64,000 nt of DNA, taken from positions 1-64,000 of the forward strand of contig JBLWGC010000230.1 of the NCBI GenBank assembly GCA_048772705.1. The letters run 5' to 3'. Position numbers and translations under genes: made by a program. The DNA comes from Leidyana gryllorum EB-2025a (taxonomy: Eukaryota > Apicomplexa). The notes under the pieces are model-generated. The model saw only the letters and a list, made by a program, of their open reading frames with translations, made no database searches and was not told the DNA's origin. This document shows positions 54,019 through 62,741 of the stretch, one piece after another. Each line of letters begins with the position of its first letter. The first letter of the stretch is position 1.

Positions 54019-55473
54019 ATGTCGGACATACGACCTGTGCGAGTCAAAGCCAAGTCCAAAGCTGCGAATGCCCAGGTTAAGGTTCCAGCGAAAAACAGTG
54101 TGACTACCAACACTCGCAGTCCGACCTTATCTCCACAAGTCTCGGTTGGTGTACCCCCATCCAAGAAGGGATCTGCCGTCCTTTCTCCTCAAGCATCACA
54201 AACTTCCAGTGTATCTCAGGCATCAATGTCGGTGCCTCCGTCACGAAAGACGTCGCGAGATCCGACCCCTGGACTCTCACCAAGTCCAATGGTGTCACCC
54301 CAAATATCAATTTCCAGGGAGAGTTCGAGAGGAGCAACTCCCTCGGCAGCATCCGTGAGATCACGGAACGAGTCGGGGGCTGTGACCCCTTCCTCTGGTG
54401 TATCCAGAACGTCAAATGTCTCTAAAAGCCCTGCTGTGCCAAAGTCTTCACAAGCTGTGGGATCTGTGAAAGCGAAACAGCCCTCTCCCGCTTCGAAGGG
54501 AAAGAAGGTTGTCATGCCCCCGACGGACACCAACCAGGACGAGGCTGACGATGCTGCCGCGATACTGAGGCAAATGCGTACGTACAGCGCTACTCTCCAG
54601 GGTCTGGTGGCCCGTCACGAAGCCGTTAGGCGGGCGATGAGTGAATTGGATACGGGTTTACGGAACCAGAAGACGGGAAAGCTCTTGACCGAGAAGTTTG
54701 TGGCCGAGAATAATGCTGAGATTCCGGCCAAGAAAGTAGCGACTAAAGTTGCACCCACTAAGTTCTCTATGCCTCTGAGTGCGGCTAAGAAGAGTGCCTT
54801 GGAGAAGAAGAAACGTATCGCCGGAAAGCAGAAAGCGTTTGCTGATTTTGCCGCTACACTCGGGAGGAAGAAACAAGCGTCAGAGGAGGTGTCTAAATCG
54901 GTCAGCATGGAACAGCCCAAAGCTCCACCCCCTATTGGAAGTAGAAGTGGATCACTTAAGGGCGCCAATAATGACGCTGAAGCTGGAGAACAGCCCGCGG
55001 GCGGAGCCGAGCCGACTGAAGGGAAGGAAGGGGAACAGACTGAGCCCGTAGAGTCGCTGGAAGTTCCGAACATTGTAGTCACCGAGGAGAAACCGGCTGT
55101 GTACTCGCATCCGGATCTGAGAGAGGAGGTGTTCCCGGTGGGGTTGAGACCCACGACCCGTGGGGAGCTGCGATTGGCAAACCCCCATTCCTTATACGAG
55201 GCTCACTTGATCACTCGGGACGAGCGGAATCGGTTGCTCAATCAGATCCGAGCGCTGAAAGTGTCGGAGATGATAGAGATCATGAGAGAAGACGCAGAAG
55301 AATCTCTCGTGCTCGGGAAAGCTGTGGAAAGGACACTGAACGAAGACGAGGAAGCGACCGTATCTCGAGGAACGGGTACCAAATTCCGCTCTATACACTT
55401 GGGGAAGGTTTCGTGTTGTGGAAAAAAAATAAACAAGAAGGTGACATGTTGGACGACGGACTGTTCGAGCTAG
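54019..55473 (+). CDS. Unknown basic, disordered protein
   Basis: I do not recognise it. A single open frame from ATG 54019 encodes 484 residues. The first 170 residues are Ser/Pro/Lys-rich repeats of short SP and SPQ motifs and look disordered. A helical stretch (DDAAAILRQMRTYSATL, near 185) and Lys-rich helices (AAKKSALEKKKR, near 255) follow, then an acidic linker. The last 100 residues are a compact conserved-looking region (YSHPDLREEVFPVG, TRDERNRLLNQIRALK). The last 28 bases overlap the start of the next coding sequence; an unrecognised intron near 55410 could remove the overlap. It lies 44 nt after UTP21. Confidence 0.6.
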   Translation: MSDIRPVRVKAKSKAANAQVKVPAKNSVTTNTRSPTLSPQVSVGVPPSKKGSAVLSPQASQTSSVSQASMSVPPSRKTSRDPTPGLSPSPMVSPQISISRESSRGATPSAASVRSRNESGAVTPSSGVSRTSNVSKSPAVPKSSQAVGSVKAKQPSPASKGKKVVMPPTDTNQDEADDAAAILRQMRTYSATLQGLVARHEAVRRAMSELDTGLRNQKTGKLLTEKFVAENNAEIPAKKVATKVAPTKFSMPLSAAKKSALEKKKRIAGKQKAFADFAATLGRKKQASEEVSKSVSMEQPKAPPPIGSRSGSLKGANNDAEAGEQPAGGAEPTEGKEGEQTEPVESLEVPNIVVTEEKPAVYSHPDLREEVFPVGLRPTTRGELRLANPHSLYEAHLITRDERNRLLNQIRALKVSEMIEIMREDAEESLVLGKAVERTLNEDEEATVSRGTGTKFRSIHLGKVSCCGKKINKKVTCWTTDCSS

Positions 55474-56012
55474 AGATTCCATCGGTGGTTGGAGATGCTA
55501 ACTTTCCTATATTCGTTGAAGGAGTTGATACTTTATACGCCCCGTATGTACCCACACCTGTGAGCCTTGTGCGTGAGGCCTTGAAGGAGGCCAATGTTGG
55601 GAGGGACGATGTTTTAATCGATCTTGGGTGTGGCGATGGCCGCTTCTGTTTGATTGCCGACTGCGAGTTCCAAGTTTCTTCGGCTTTGGGATATGAGTTG
55701 GACACCGAGGGGTTGCAGACAGCAGCGCAATTGAAAAGGAAGTGTCAAGCAACTCGCACCAACTTTGTTGAACGAGATATTGGGGATCCAAACTTCCTGA
55801 GGGAGATTGTCGAAATGCCAGAAGCTTCTGTGCTGGTGCTCGTCTTGACCGGAGACTTCCAAAAAGCACACTCAGACTTCATCCGAGACTTCTTGTCGGC
55901 TGAGACTGGACGACGACGACGGGTCGTATCCGTCTTTTTCAATCTCAGTGGTATCGACGGTGTCATCCGGACCAACAACCATCCTAAGATATACGTCTAT
56001 GAAGCGGCCTGA
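55446..56012 (+). CDS. Small SAM-dependent methyltransferase (FAM173-like)
   Basis: 188 residues from ATG 55446. A TLYAPYVPTPVSLVREAL stretch precedes motif I VLIDLGCGDGRFCL, then LGYELD (motif Post-I), an ERDIGD motif and a C-terminal VSVFFNLSG strand. This is a Rossmann-fold class I methyltransferase. The (Y)VPTP entry and short length recall the FAM173/ATPSCKMT lysine methyltransferases, but there is no membrane helix in front, and substrate and location are unknown. Its stop overlaps by 16 nt the end of the flavin monooxygenase gene on the other strand. Confidence 0.7.
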   Translation: MLDDGLFELEIPSVVGDANFPIFVEGVDTLYAPYVPTPVSLVREALKEANVGRDDVLIDLGCGDGRFCLIADCEFQVSSALGYELDTEGLQTAAQLKRKCQATRTNFVERDIGDPNFLREIVEMPEASVLVLVLTGDFQKAHSDFIRDFLSAETGRRRRVVSVFFNLSGIDGVIRTNNHPKIYVYEAA

Positions 56013-58508
56013 AGATACTTTTGCAGCAGCTCTCGCAGTTCCGCCATGTCCTCCAGACGACCAGGATACCCTTTGTAACCCACTCTGCCGTCAGGCCTCA
56101 GTAGGAGAAAAGCACAAGTCGGAGGATTTCGCACTTTTTCTCCACACAACTGAGTGGTTAGGTCTGACAGCCAGTTTGGGGGACCTTGCAGAACCAGTCT
56201 AGACTTGTCTTGAACCTCGTACTCGTGATCTATAATGGAATACGACGGAGCACCAAAGTCGACCCTGCGCTCAACCATAAATCACCCTAAAGATGTATAA
56301 ACAATCACTCTCACCCATCATGCATGTAAGCCTTCAGAGCACTCGGCACTTGCTTTGCTAATTGACTGAAGGTCATCAGAGGGCTGCCTTGGGAGACGGT
56401 GGCCCGATCTTGGAGCCCACATAACACCCATACGGGTTTGACTCCATATCGTTGACTCAAGCTGGCCGAGGTACTTGGGTAAGAGTGCCCCAGAGCGTGA
56501 ACCACTTCTTGGCCTACTGCGGCCAATTTCTCGACCATCTCTTTCTCATATCGGGCTGGTAACGTGGCATTAAGAGGAGACAATTTGGGGGTGGGTGACT
56601 TACGGGCCGTCTCTGCTCTCTCACACCCGAATATGGTGTGATGCTTCGTACCCAATGGGAGTATCCTTACCAACATGAGGAAAGCGAAACAGCCCTCCCG
56701 AACCAAACTTCTGAGCGTCAAAGCTCGTGGGGGCGAGTCATCGTTGACCGCAAATCCAAGGGCTCGGCACGAACCGACACAGTCGCCAGTATCAAAAGCG
56801 GAGGTATGGCTGCGGAGAGGATCAATCCGGGAACGTCTCTGTGTCTTACTGCAGCACAGCTTCTGGGGCCAAAATGATGGCACGCAATGCTTCATCCAAT
56901 TCCCGCGAAGTCATCTTCAGTTTTCTCCGTAAAAGATCGGTAAACTTGGGGGGTTCAGCGGCAGAGGACGCGATAGCAGCAAAATTGAGCATTGGGTCGC
57001 GTCGAGTAAGGCCGAGCTGGAATGAATCCTGTGATTGACTGATGCGTTCTTTGTCAAATGACTCCAATAGTGCGTGAGGGGCTCGATAGTCCAGTACTGC
57101 TGCGAGCCGCCAGCCGAGGGCGACAGCGTCCTGATAAGTATACTTATAGCTACAAACAGACCTCATAGTACTCACGACTCACGTATAGAGCTTCGTTGAG
57201 ACCGGTGCTCCAAAGTGGAGAATCTAAACGAGCCGCGTCGCCAATCAGAATTCCCCGTTCACGCACCAACTGAGTGGCCAACCGCGGCGCAGTCGAATAT
57301 GCGACGCGCCAGTTGACCGTTTCTAGAACGGTACCCGGTACAACTTGGCTGACGATCTCTCTTATCTCGTCATCAGTGGGAGCCTCAAGCTTGCGGAAGG
57401 GGTGATCAGATGGATCGGCTGCATTCAACGGTGGCCGATGTACCAACATGCGCCAATGGTCATCACGAGCATAGGGATAGAACAGTGCAGACCCGCAGTC
57501 TGTGTGAACCATGAAGACACTGTTGAACTGAGGCATTTGTATCATTGATGGGCCCCGGGCCGATTGAACTTTGCCAAAGTGAGGGTTACCCCACTGAGCA
57601 ACGACTATGTCAGCAACCAGATAGTCTTCAGCCGGTCCGATCTCCGCCATTTGAATACCCAGGGCTCGTCTGGTCATTGACCGAACTCCATCAGCGCCAA
57701 CCAGATACTTGGCTCTGATCCACCGTCCGTCTGAGTGGGCAGAAGGTTTCCTTGAGACTGGGTCCATTCTCTTGACAAATACTTTGACCCGATATTCCTC
57801 CGGGCCCGTCCACTCTGACTCGTTCTCATTCGCGGTCGAGTTGGAAGCAGCCGATGTATCACATTTGATGACCACTCGATAAGCAACATGCTGTCGGAAG
57901 ATGCGTCGCTTTGGCGATACAGCCAATTTCTCACACAAGAATCGTTCCAGTTTCCATTGCTCCAATACAACACCAGTTTGAAACTTTGTCTCCGCCGATC
58001 CCGAGAATCTCTGAACTTGGTGATGTACCTCTCCGTTGAGCAGAACGACTGCACCTTGAATGGGACGGCCCTGCAGAACCACTTCGTTAATGATACCACT
58101 CTCCTGCAGCAAGTCAAGAGTGTCAGCGCGCAATAACATTCCCTGAGTCGGCAAGCTGGCAGCAACATCTGGGGGAGGGTCCAGCGGATACTCGATGCGC
58201 GTGTGATCCAATACTACAAAGTCTACATTGTATCGAGCGAGTTCATTCGAGAGCGCGAGGCCAGCCGGGCCGGCCCCAACAATAATGACGTCGACATGAT
58301 GTGGGAGCTCTGGATCCACCAAGCCTCCATCCACAGCGGGTCTCGTGGGCGTAGTCACTGAGGGGCTCTCAGGCTTCTTGAAGCGTAATGTGGTGTCCGT
58401 GAATCTCGGGTGTGTGTCTTGGGTGAAGAGACCTTTGTTTCGCTCTTCTTCAGTCTCACTGACAGTTAAGCTCGAAATCGGCGAGCCTTGAGGTTGTTCC
58501 GTAGTCAT
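55997..58508 (-). CDS. FAD-dependent aromatic hydroxylase with thioredoxin-like tail
   Basis: Six exons give about 756 residues; one exon is only about 16 nt and less certain. The start is the ATG at 58508. Residues 1-70 are a polar lead. The FAD-binding fold has GAGPAG, the second-ribose motif LVGADGVRS, and the GD motif ILIGDAARL. Beyond that come the DAVALGWRLAAVLD helix and the FDKER element typical of phenol/3-hydroxyphenylpropionate hydroxylases (MhpA/PheA class). The C-terminal 150 residues match their thioredoxin-like domain: FDTGDCVGS and a LLLRPDGRVGY strand. It would hydroxylate an aromatic or polyketide substrate with NAD(P)H and O2. The usual HxxPPxGG loop after GDAA is altered (RLDSPLWSTGLNEA), so substrate handling may differ. 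Exons: 58508-57183, 57130-56850, 56809-56671, a microexon near 56600, 56555-56315, 56264-55997. Confidence 0.8.
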
Positions 58509-58520
58509 GGGAAAAAAACC
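58509..58520. promoter_or_regulatory. 12-bp divergent start-codon spacer
   Basis: The ATGs of the flavin hydroxylase (-) and Derlin (+) are only 12 bp apart. If both starts are right, the 5' untranslated regions and promoters must lie inside the opposite gene. A later ATG in the hydroxylase would enlarge the gap, since its first 70 residues are poorly conserved. Confidence 0.45.
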
Positions 58521-59271
58521 ATGGCTGGGCTTGTGTTTGACCTGCTCCATGATGTACCACCAGTCACCGCCATCATTCTGGGAGTCGCCACCGCCTGCAT
58601 GACTACGACAGCGCTGAATCTCATAACGCCATACGCATTGATGTTCTCTGCGAGGCGGATAGCGACCCAATTACAGCTATGGAGGGCGGTCACGTCGCTA
58701 CTGTACTTTGGAGGATTCGAAGTGTCTTTCTTCTGGAGCTTCTACATGGTACTACTATACGGAGGGCGGCTAGAATCCGACAACTATGCTGGGCGTAGAG
58801 CTGATTTCGTCTGGTCTCTCTTCCTAATTGCTCTGATGATCAACTTATGTGCAGCCTTCTTCCTCCACTCAGTTTTCCTCGACGGAGCCTTTATCGCTGC
58901 ACTGACGTATCTGTGGGGTCGGAAGAATCCCGACGTACGCATGATGGTGTTCTTCTTTGCTGTCCCCGCGCCTTATGTTGCCTGGTAGGTGTTGGACTCT
59001 CAGGAGGGGTGGGGCGAGTTAGGTTATTGCTTTCCATCTCAGGGTAATGACACTGATTTCATTCATGAGCGGTATGCCAATCACCGATGGCATGATTGGA
59101 GTGTTGGCTGGGCACATTATCTTCTTCTTTGACGATATATTTCCACAAATGCCCGTCTCAAACGGTGTGAAGATTCTGAAGGCTCCTCGGGTTCTGTGAG
59201 TACAGTTCAGTGTTCTTCTCATTTATGCTCGACTGCATTGTAGGAGGCTCCTCTTAAAAGAAAGGAATTAG
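58521..59271 (+). CDS. Derlin (DER1-like ERAD membrane protein)
   Basis: Three exons (58521-58984, 59043-59195, 59244-59271), introns 58 and 48 nt, 214 residues, the usual Derlin size. The order of motifs is that of Derlins: LHDVPPVTAIILGVATA at the start, LQLWRAVTSLLYFGG, FSFYMVLLYGGRLE-like FWSFYMVLLY, ADFVWSLFL, YLWGRKNPDVRM, and VLAGHIIFFFDDIFPQMP followed by ILKAP. About six hydrophobic helices are visible. It has no rhomboid protease serine, as expected. It should form the channel for retrotranslocation of misfolded proteins from the ER. Apicomplexans also have a plastid-derived Derlin; this one has no long leader, so the ER form is more likely. Confidence 0.9.
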
Positions 59272-59283
59272 ATTTTCACCAGC

Positions 59284-59766
59284 ATGGAGGAGGCTTTGGT
59301 GTGCCTCCGACAAACATGGCCATCTGTGTCAGCTCAGGAGTTGTTCGTGGTCTTGTGCCACATTCACCTCTCGGAAGCGGGGGCACTGCTAGAGGAAACC
59401 GGAGCTGTCCAGTTCCTCCCGGCACAGGGATTGACGAGACGCTTACTGCCTCAATCACTCATAGACCGCTTCACACATCCACGTGAAGCACGCGATCCCA
59501 CTATAGCTATAACTCACTTTCGGTTTCGGGGACAAGCTGAAGCTCATATTATAACTTGGACGAGTGTGGACGATGAAACTGTATTGATCAACGTGCTGCG
59601 TAAAACTCCTGAATCTGAGACTGGAAATCTGCACCCATCGCGTAGCTTAACCCACAAGTGCTCTGATGAATTCGTTTCATTCCTGAACCCCGACTCGACT
59701 GTGCCGCTCAGCAGACTGGTGAGGCAAAGTACGAACCTCGCTTCTACCCATAGACTGTCAGACTGA
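59284..59766 (+). CDS. Hypothetical protein, 160 residues
   Basis: A short single-exon frame 12 nt after Derlin. The N-terminal half is helical; the middle shows a run of beta-strand-like segments (ITHFRFRG, AHIITWTSVDDETVLINVLRK). This is vaguely like the proteasome regulator PI31/FBXO7 FP domain, but the match is too weak to name. The acceptor-like TTTTCACCAG before the ATG is worth noting. Confidence 0.5.
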   Translation: MEEALVCLRQTWPSVSAQELFVVLCHIHLSEAGALLEETGAVQFLPAQGLTRRLLPQSLIDRFTHPREARDPTIAITHFRFRGQAEAHIITWTSVDDETVLINVLRKTPESETGNLHPSRSLTHKCSDEFVSFLNPDSTVPLSRLVRQSTNLASTHRLSD

Positions 59767-59792
59767 AGAAGTTGTGCGTGCCTTGGCTCCCA

Positions 59793-60182
59793 TCACCACC
59801 TCCCAACATCATTCACCCACTTCTCCATGCGGCGCGACTGCTCATGCGCAACGACGACCGTCTCCTCCTCCACACAGGGCTCCCAGGAGGCAGGACGAGC
59901 CATATCCAGGAGAGCTGATAGGGCCTCATCACCCAATATTCCGCGGTGAGCTGCAAGCTTGAGTGTTGCTGACGATGCCTCAGGCCGATTCAATCCTCCG
60001 GGACAAAGTCCGGGACACCCCTTTGCGGGCCCGCGGATAGATCCGATATGGCCCGATGATCCGTAAGATACCGCTGATAGGCGGGAATGTGCCAATCGCG
60101 AACGCTCAGGCTTGGACGACGCCACGAGATTGGGCGAGGACTGCCTGATGGGCATGGCGATATGTTCGGAGATCAGTTCCAT
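59793..60182 (-). CDS. Possible small protein, 129 residues
   Basis: An open frame from ATG 60182 with no family I recognise. The sequence is mixed: Ser/Pro-rich first half, a helical second half (GILGDEALSALLDMA) and an acidic-basic tail. It lies convergent with the 59284-59766 gene (27 bp between stops) and downstream of the TOM1-like gene. An acceptor-like CTCTCTCAG lies just upstream of the ATG, so an earlier exon is possible. It may be part of a longer gene or no gene. Confidence 0.35.
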   Translation of the reverse strand: MELISEHIAMPIRQSSPNLVASSKPERSRLAHSRLSAVSYGSSGHIGSIRGPAKGCPGLCPGGLNRPEASSATLKLAAHRGILGDEALSALLDMARPASWEPCVEEETVVVAHEQSRRMEKWVNDVGRW

Positions 60183-60329
60183 GGCGGAGGCAATTTCTTC
60201 TGAGAGACAGGCAGTAGTCAGGCACCGTAGCCAGCATTTGTGTTAGGGAGGGGCGGCGAAAGCCAATTCGTAAGCGAGTCGACGGTTTGTTAGGGGGCAC
60301 GAACAGCAGAAGGACCGACACTAAGAATG

Positions 60330-61394
60330 CTAAAGGAGGGGTTGGGAGAGCTGGGATCTCCAATCCTCTGTAACACGACGAAATTCCTGGACTAAGCTGG
60401 CCTTGGGTGCAACAGCTAAGAGAACGATAAGCACGGGCAGCATTTCGGACAAGAAGAGCGCTGCTGCGAGTTTAGACCACGCAGCTACCATGTCCGTCCC
60501 TGTTGTCAGAGGGTCCCAAATCAATTCTTCGGACACATAAAGCTCCAAACAGCCATTGAGCAGGAACGCTGGTGGGCAAAGAGTAGCCATGATCAACAAT
60601 CTCCAAAGTAAAGCCGTCAGTTGGCTTGTAGCAGCTTGAGGCGGTGTGGTGTGGAGTGACGAGGGCTCTCCATCTGAGCTCGACTGGTGAGTGCTTGCCT
60701 TGAGCAGGATAACGCCGCCAGAGGCTGATACCCGTACGATTGTGTCCGCATCCGTGTCAGGGGGGGTCCGGAAGAGCGGTTGCGACTCATTGCTGATGGA
60801 ATTGAAGGACGGGGAAGTTCGCTGAGGGGTGTCATTGTCTGTGGTGATAAACGCATCGCCCCGATCTCTGCGGTGCTTCAGCTTGAGACTCAAACGAACG
60901 CCGTAGTAGCACCACACTACCGCCAAGGCAATGTGAGAAATACCCAAAACAAAGAATGCTGCTGTCCGAAACTCCCGATGGGCATGATGGATCTTGGTGA
61001 TACTCGTTACAGTGAAGAAGATAACATACAACAATGCGTTTGACCCGATTAGAAGAGGCGTCAGCAGTGTCCGATCGTTGGTTCGACAAACATCAGCGAA
61101 GAAAACTGCTGCGAGTGAGTAACTCGTCAACATTACTAATGATGGTACTACATGACAGATAGCCAGATTGAAAGGCGTTATATTTCCGCGCAGTATTAAT
61201 ACCACCAGATCTGCACACACTCGCAGCAACAGCCCCGTTGTCAGAAACAAGAGAAGAGCCAGGCGGACTTTCAACCCGCGCAATGTCGTCCTCGTGCTTC
61301 TCCTAACCCTCAATGCCTCCTTACATTCTAGCAGAGCAATAAAGAGTAGTGGGACCACTACAACAATCTGCCCGAGGACAAACAAACATCCCAT
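60330..61394 (-). CDS. TOM1/THH1/TOM3-like seven-helix membrane protein
   Basis: Intronless, 354 residues, seven hydrophobic helices and no clear signal peptide. Helix order and landmarks match the TOM1/THH1/TOM3 family known from plants: PSLVMLTSYSLAAVFFADV in helix 3 (plant form: PGLLFFSAYTLLVLFWAEI), ALLYVIFF in helix 4, VVWCYYGVRLSLKLK after helix 5, and LSEMLPVLIVLLAV in helix 7. Plant members reside in the vacuolar membrane and have GPCR-like topology; their cellular job is unclear. Here a polar loop of about 70 residues lies between helices 5 and 6. The gene starts 9 nt after the stop of the syntaxin gene on the same strand. Confidence 0.65.
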   Translation of the reverse strand: MGCLFVLGQIVVVVPLLFIALLECKEALRVRRSTRTTLRGLKVRLALLLFLTTGLLLRVCADLVVLILRGNITPFNLAICHVVPSLVMLTSYSLAAVFFADVCRTNDRTLLTPLLIGSNALLYVIFFTVTSITKIHHAHREFRTAAFFVLGISHIALAVVWCYYGVRLSLKLKHRRDRGDAFITTDNDTPQRTSPSFNSISNESQPLFRTPPDTDADTIVRVSASGGVILLKASTHQSSSDGEPSSLHTTPPQAATSQLTALLWRLLIMATLCPPAFLLNGCLELYVSEELIWDPLTTGTDMVAAWSKLAAALFLSEMLPVLIVLLAVAPKASLVQEFRRVTEDWRSQLSQPLL

Positions 61395-61403
61395 AAGAAT
61401 TCA

Positions 61404-62589
61404 CTATCCTATCAACTTTTTCATTGTGGCCACGTATCGCCAAACCTTCAGCACCAACAAAGTGCCCTGCAAACAAATTGATCCACAGCGACTTGTGAAA
61501 CGGTGACAGACACGTCAACACACATTTCGTTGTTACCCAAAGTAAGTTCCCCCAGATCGTGTGGCGCGCTTACCACGATAAGGTTGGCGAAAAAGAGAAC
61601 AGTACTGACTCGCTTGGCGATCCCATGTCGCTGACGGTCCTCAGCCTGCAGAAGCTGCGCTTTCGCTCGGTGAACGCCGGCTAGAGTGGTTTCCACGTTC
61701 GTATCAATGCGATCCAGCATACTGCCCTGTTCAATGACAAGTCCAGCAGTATGCTGGAAAAGCTCTTGCACTTGCTCCATTGCGGACGCTATCCGGGCGA
61801 TTTCCTCTCGCCGCCTCTCATTGTAGCGCGTGTTGTCGCTGATGGTGGTCAATTGGCCGCCCATCTGGCCACTGTCAATCGCACTCGTCGAGTTGATCAC
61901 GTCATCAGGGTTTCCTCGTTTACGTTGTTGGATTTCTATGTTCCAGATAGGAGAACGTACCGCCCAGCCGATAGCATAATCCCGCACTCACCCTCGTAGT
62001 ACTGCCTTTGAATGGACCGAAATACTTTACTAAGGTTACTGAGATCTCGCGCTGTTGCACGAGACGCATTGAGCATTACGCGATGCTGTTTCGGATCCGT
62101 TGACTCTTGAGCAGCCGTACTCAGCTGCCTGATTGAAGCTTCTTGCTCCCTAATACTGGCTGTGATCACGTTGGCCATGGCTGCCAGCGGCTGCGCCTCA
62201 ATGTTGGAATCGAACAAACTCATCATTTGTCTCCTCAATGCTCGTTGGTAGTTCTGCACTGTTAGCCATACGTGTATTACCAACGAGACACACGCGCACA
62301 AACCACGCAATCACTCACACTGTTCTTTCAGTCGCTCGGTCCCACATGTGATCGTGTCCAGGTGATACATCCATTCCTGCGGCTGAACTGACGTCAGTGG
62401 CACAGATTCTTCCTGTGTGTCTCGAGCAGAAGTACTGCTGACGGGTCCCATCTCGATATCAGTCTGGTGTAGTAGCTGCTGCCTCAAGGGGGCGCGGGCA
62501 GCGACACCGAATCGTTCCTGACGACGGCAGTAGTCATCCCTCAAGTGTTTGAAAGCCACAGTTCGATTGCGGGTAGGCAGGACACCCAT
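61404..62589 (-). CDS. STX16: Syntaxin-16/Tlg2 SNARE
   Basis: Four exons (62589-62319, 62258-61992, 61914-61574, 61466-61404), introns 60, 77 and 107 nt, 313 residues (human STX16 is 325). The N-terminus has TRNRTVAFKHLRDD, like the TRxxTxxFxxLR start bound by Vps45. PQEWMYHLDTI corresponds to the PPKWVDGVDEI element at the start of the Habc bundle. The Qa-SNARE motif (about 210-275) has EQVQELF, the zero-layer Gln in VIEQGSMLDRID, and ends in a single membrane helix assembled across the last intron (LFFANLIV + GTLLVL). It would drive fusion of endosome-derived vesicles with the trans-Golgi network, which fits the AP-4 mu gene in the same window only in a general way. Confidence 0.88.
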
Positions 62590-62741
62590 TGCGTGGTTTT
62601 GAGTGGGGTGGTTGGGGTTTAAAGGAGACGGTGTATCAAGGGTTTTATTTCATTGGATCATTATTGAATTGTGAATTCAGTACAAAGCTCATTCATTGAC
62701 CATCTACTTCTGTTAGCTAGTTAGAACCGAAGTCTTTTGCA
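62590..62741. promoter_or_regulatory. Divergent promoter region, syntaxin / CCCH gene
   Basis: 152 bp between the divergent start codons of the syntaxin-16 and CCCH zinc-finger genes. It is richer in A and T than the flanking coding sequence. No specific motif is assigned. Confidence 0.45.

Noticed and set aside
59284-59766. PI31/FBXO7 FP-domain assignment
   Set aside because: Only a loose strand pattern agrees. Conserved positions could not be matched with confidence.
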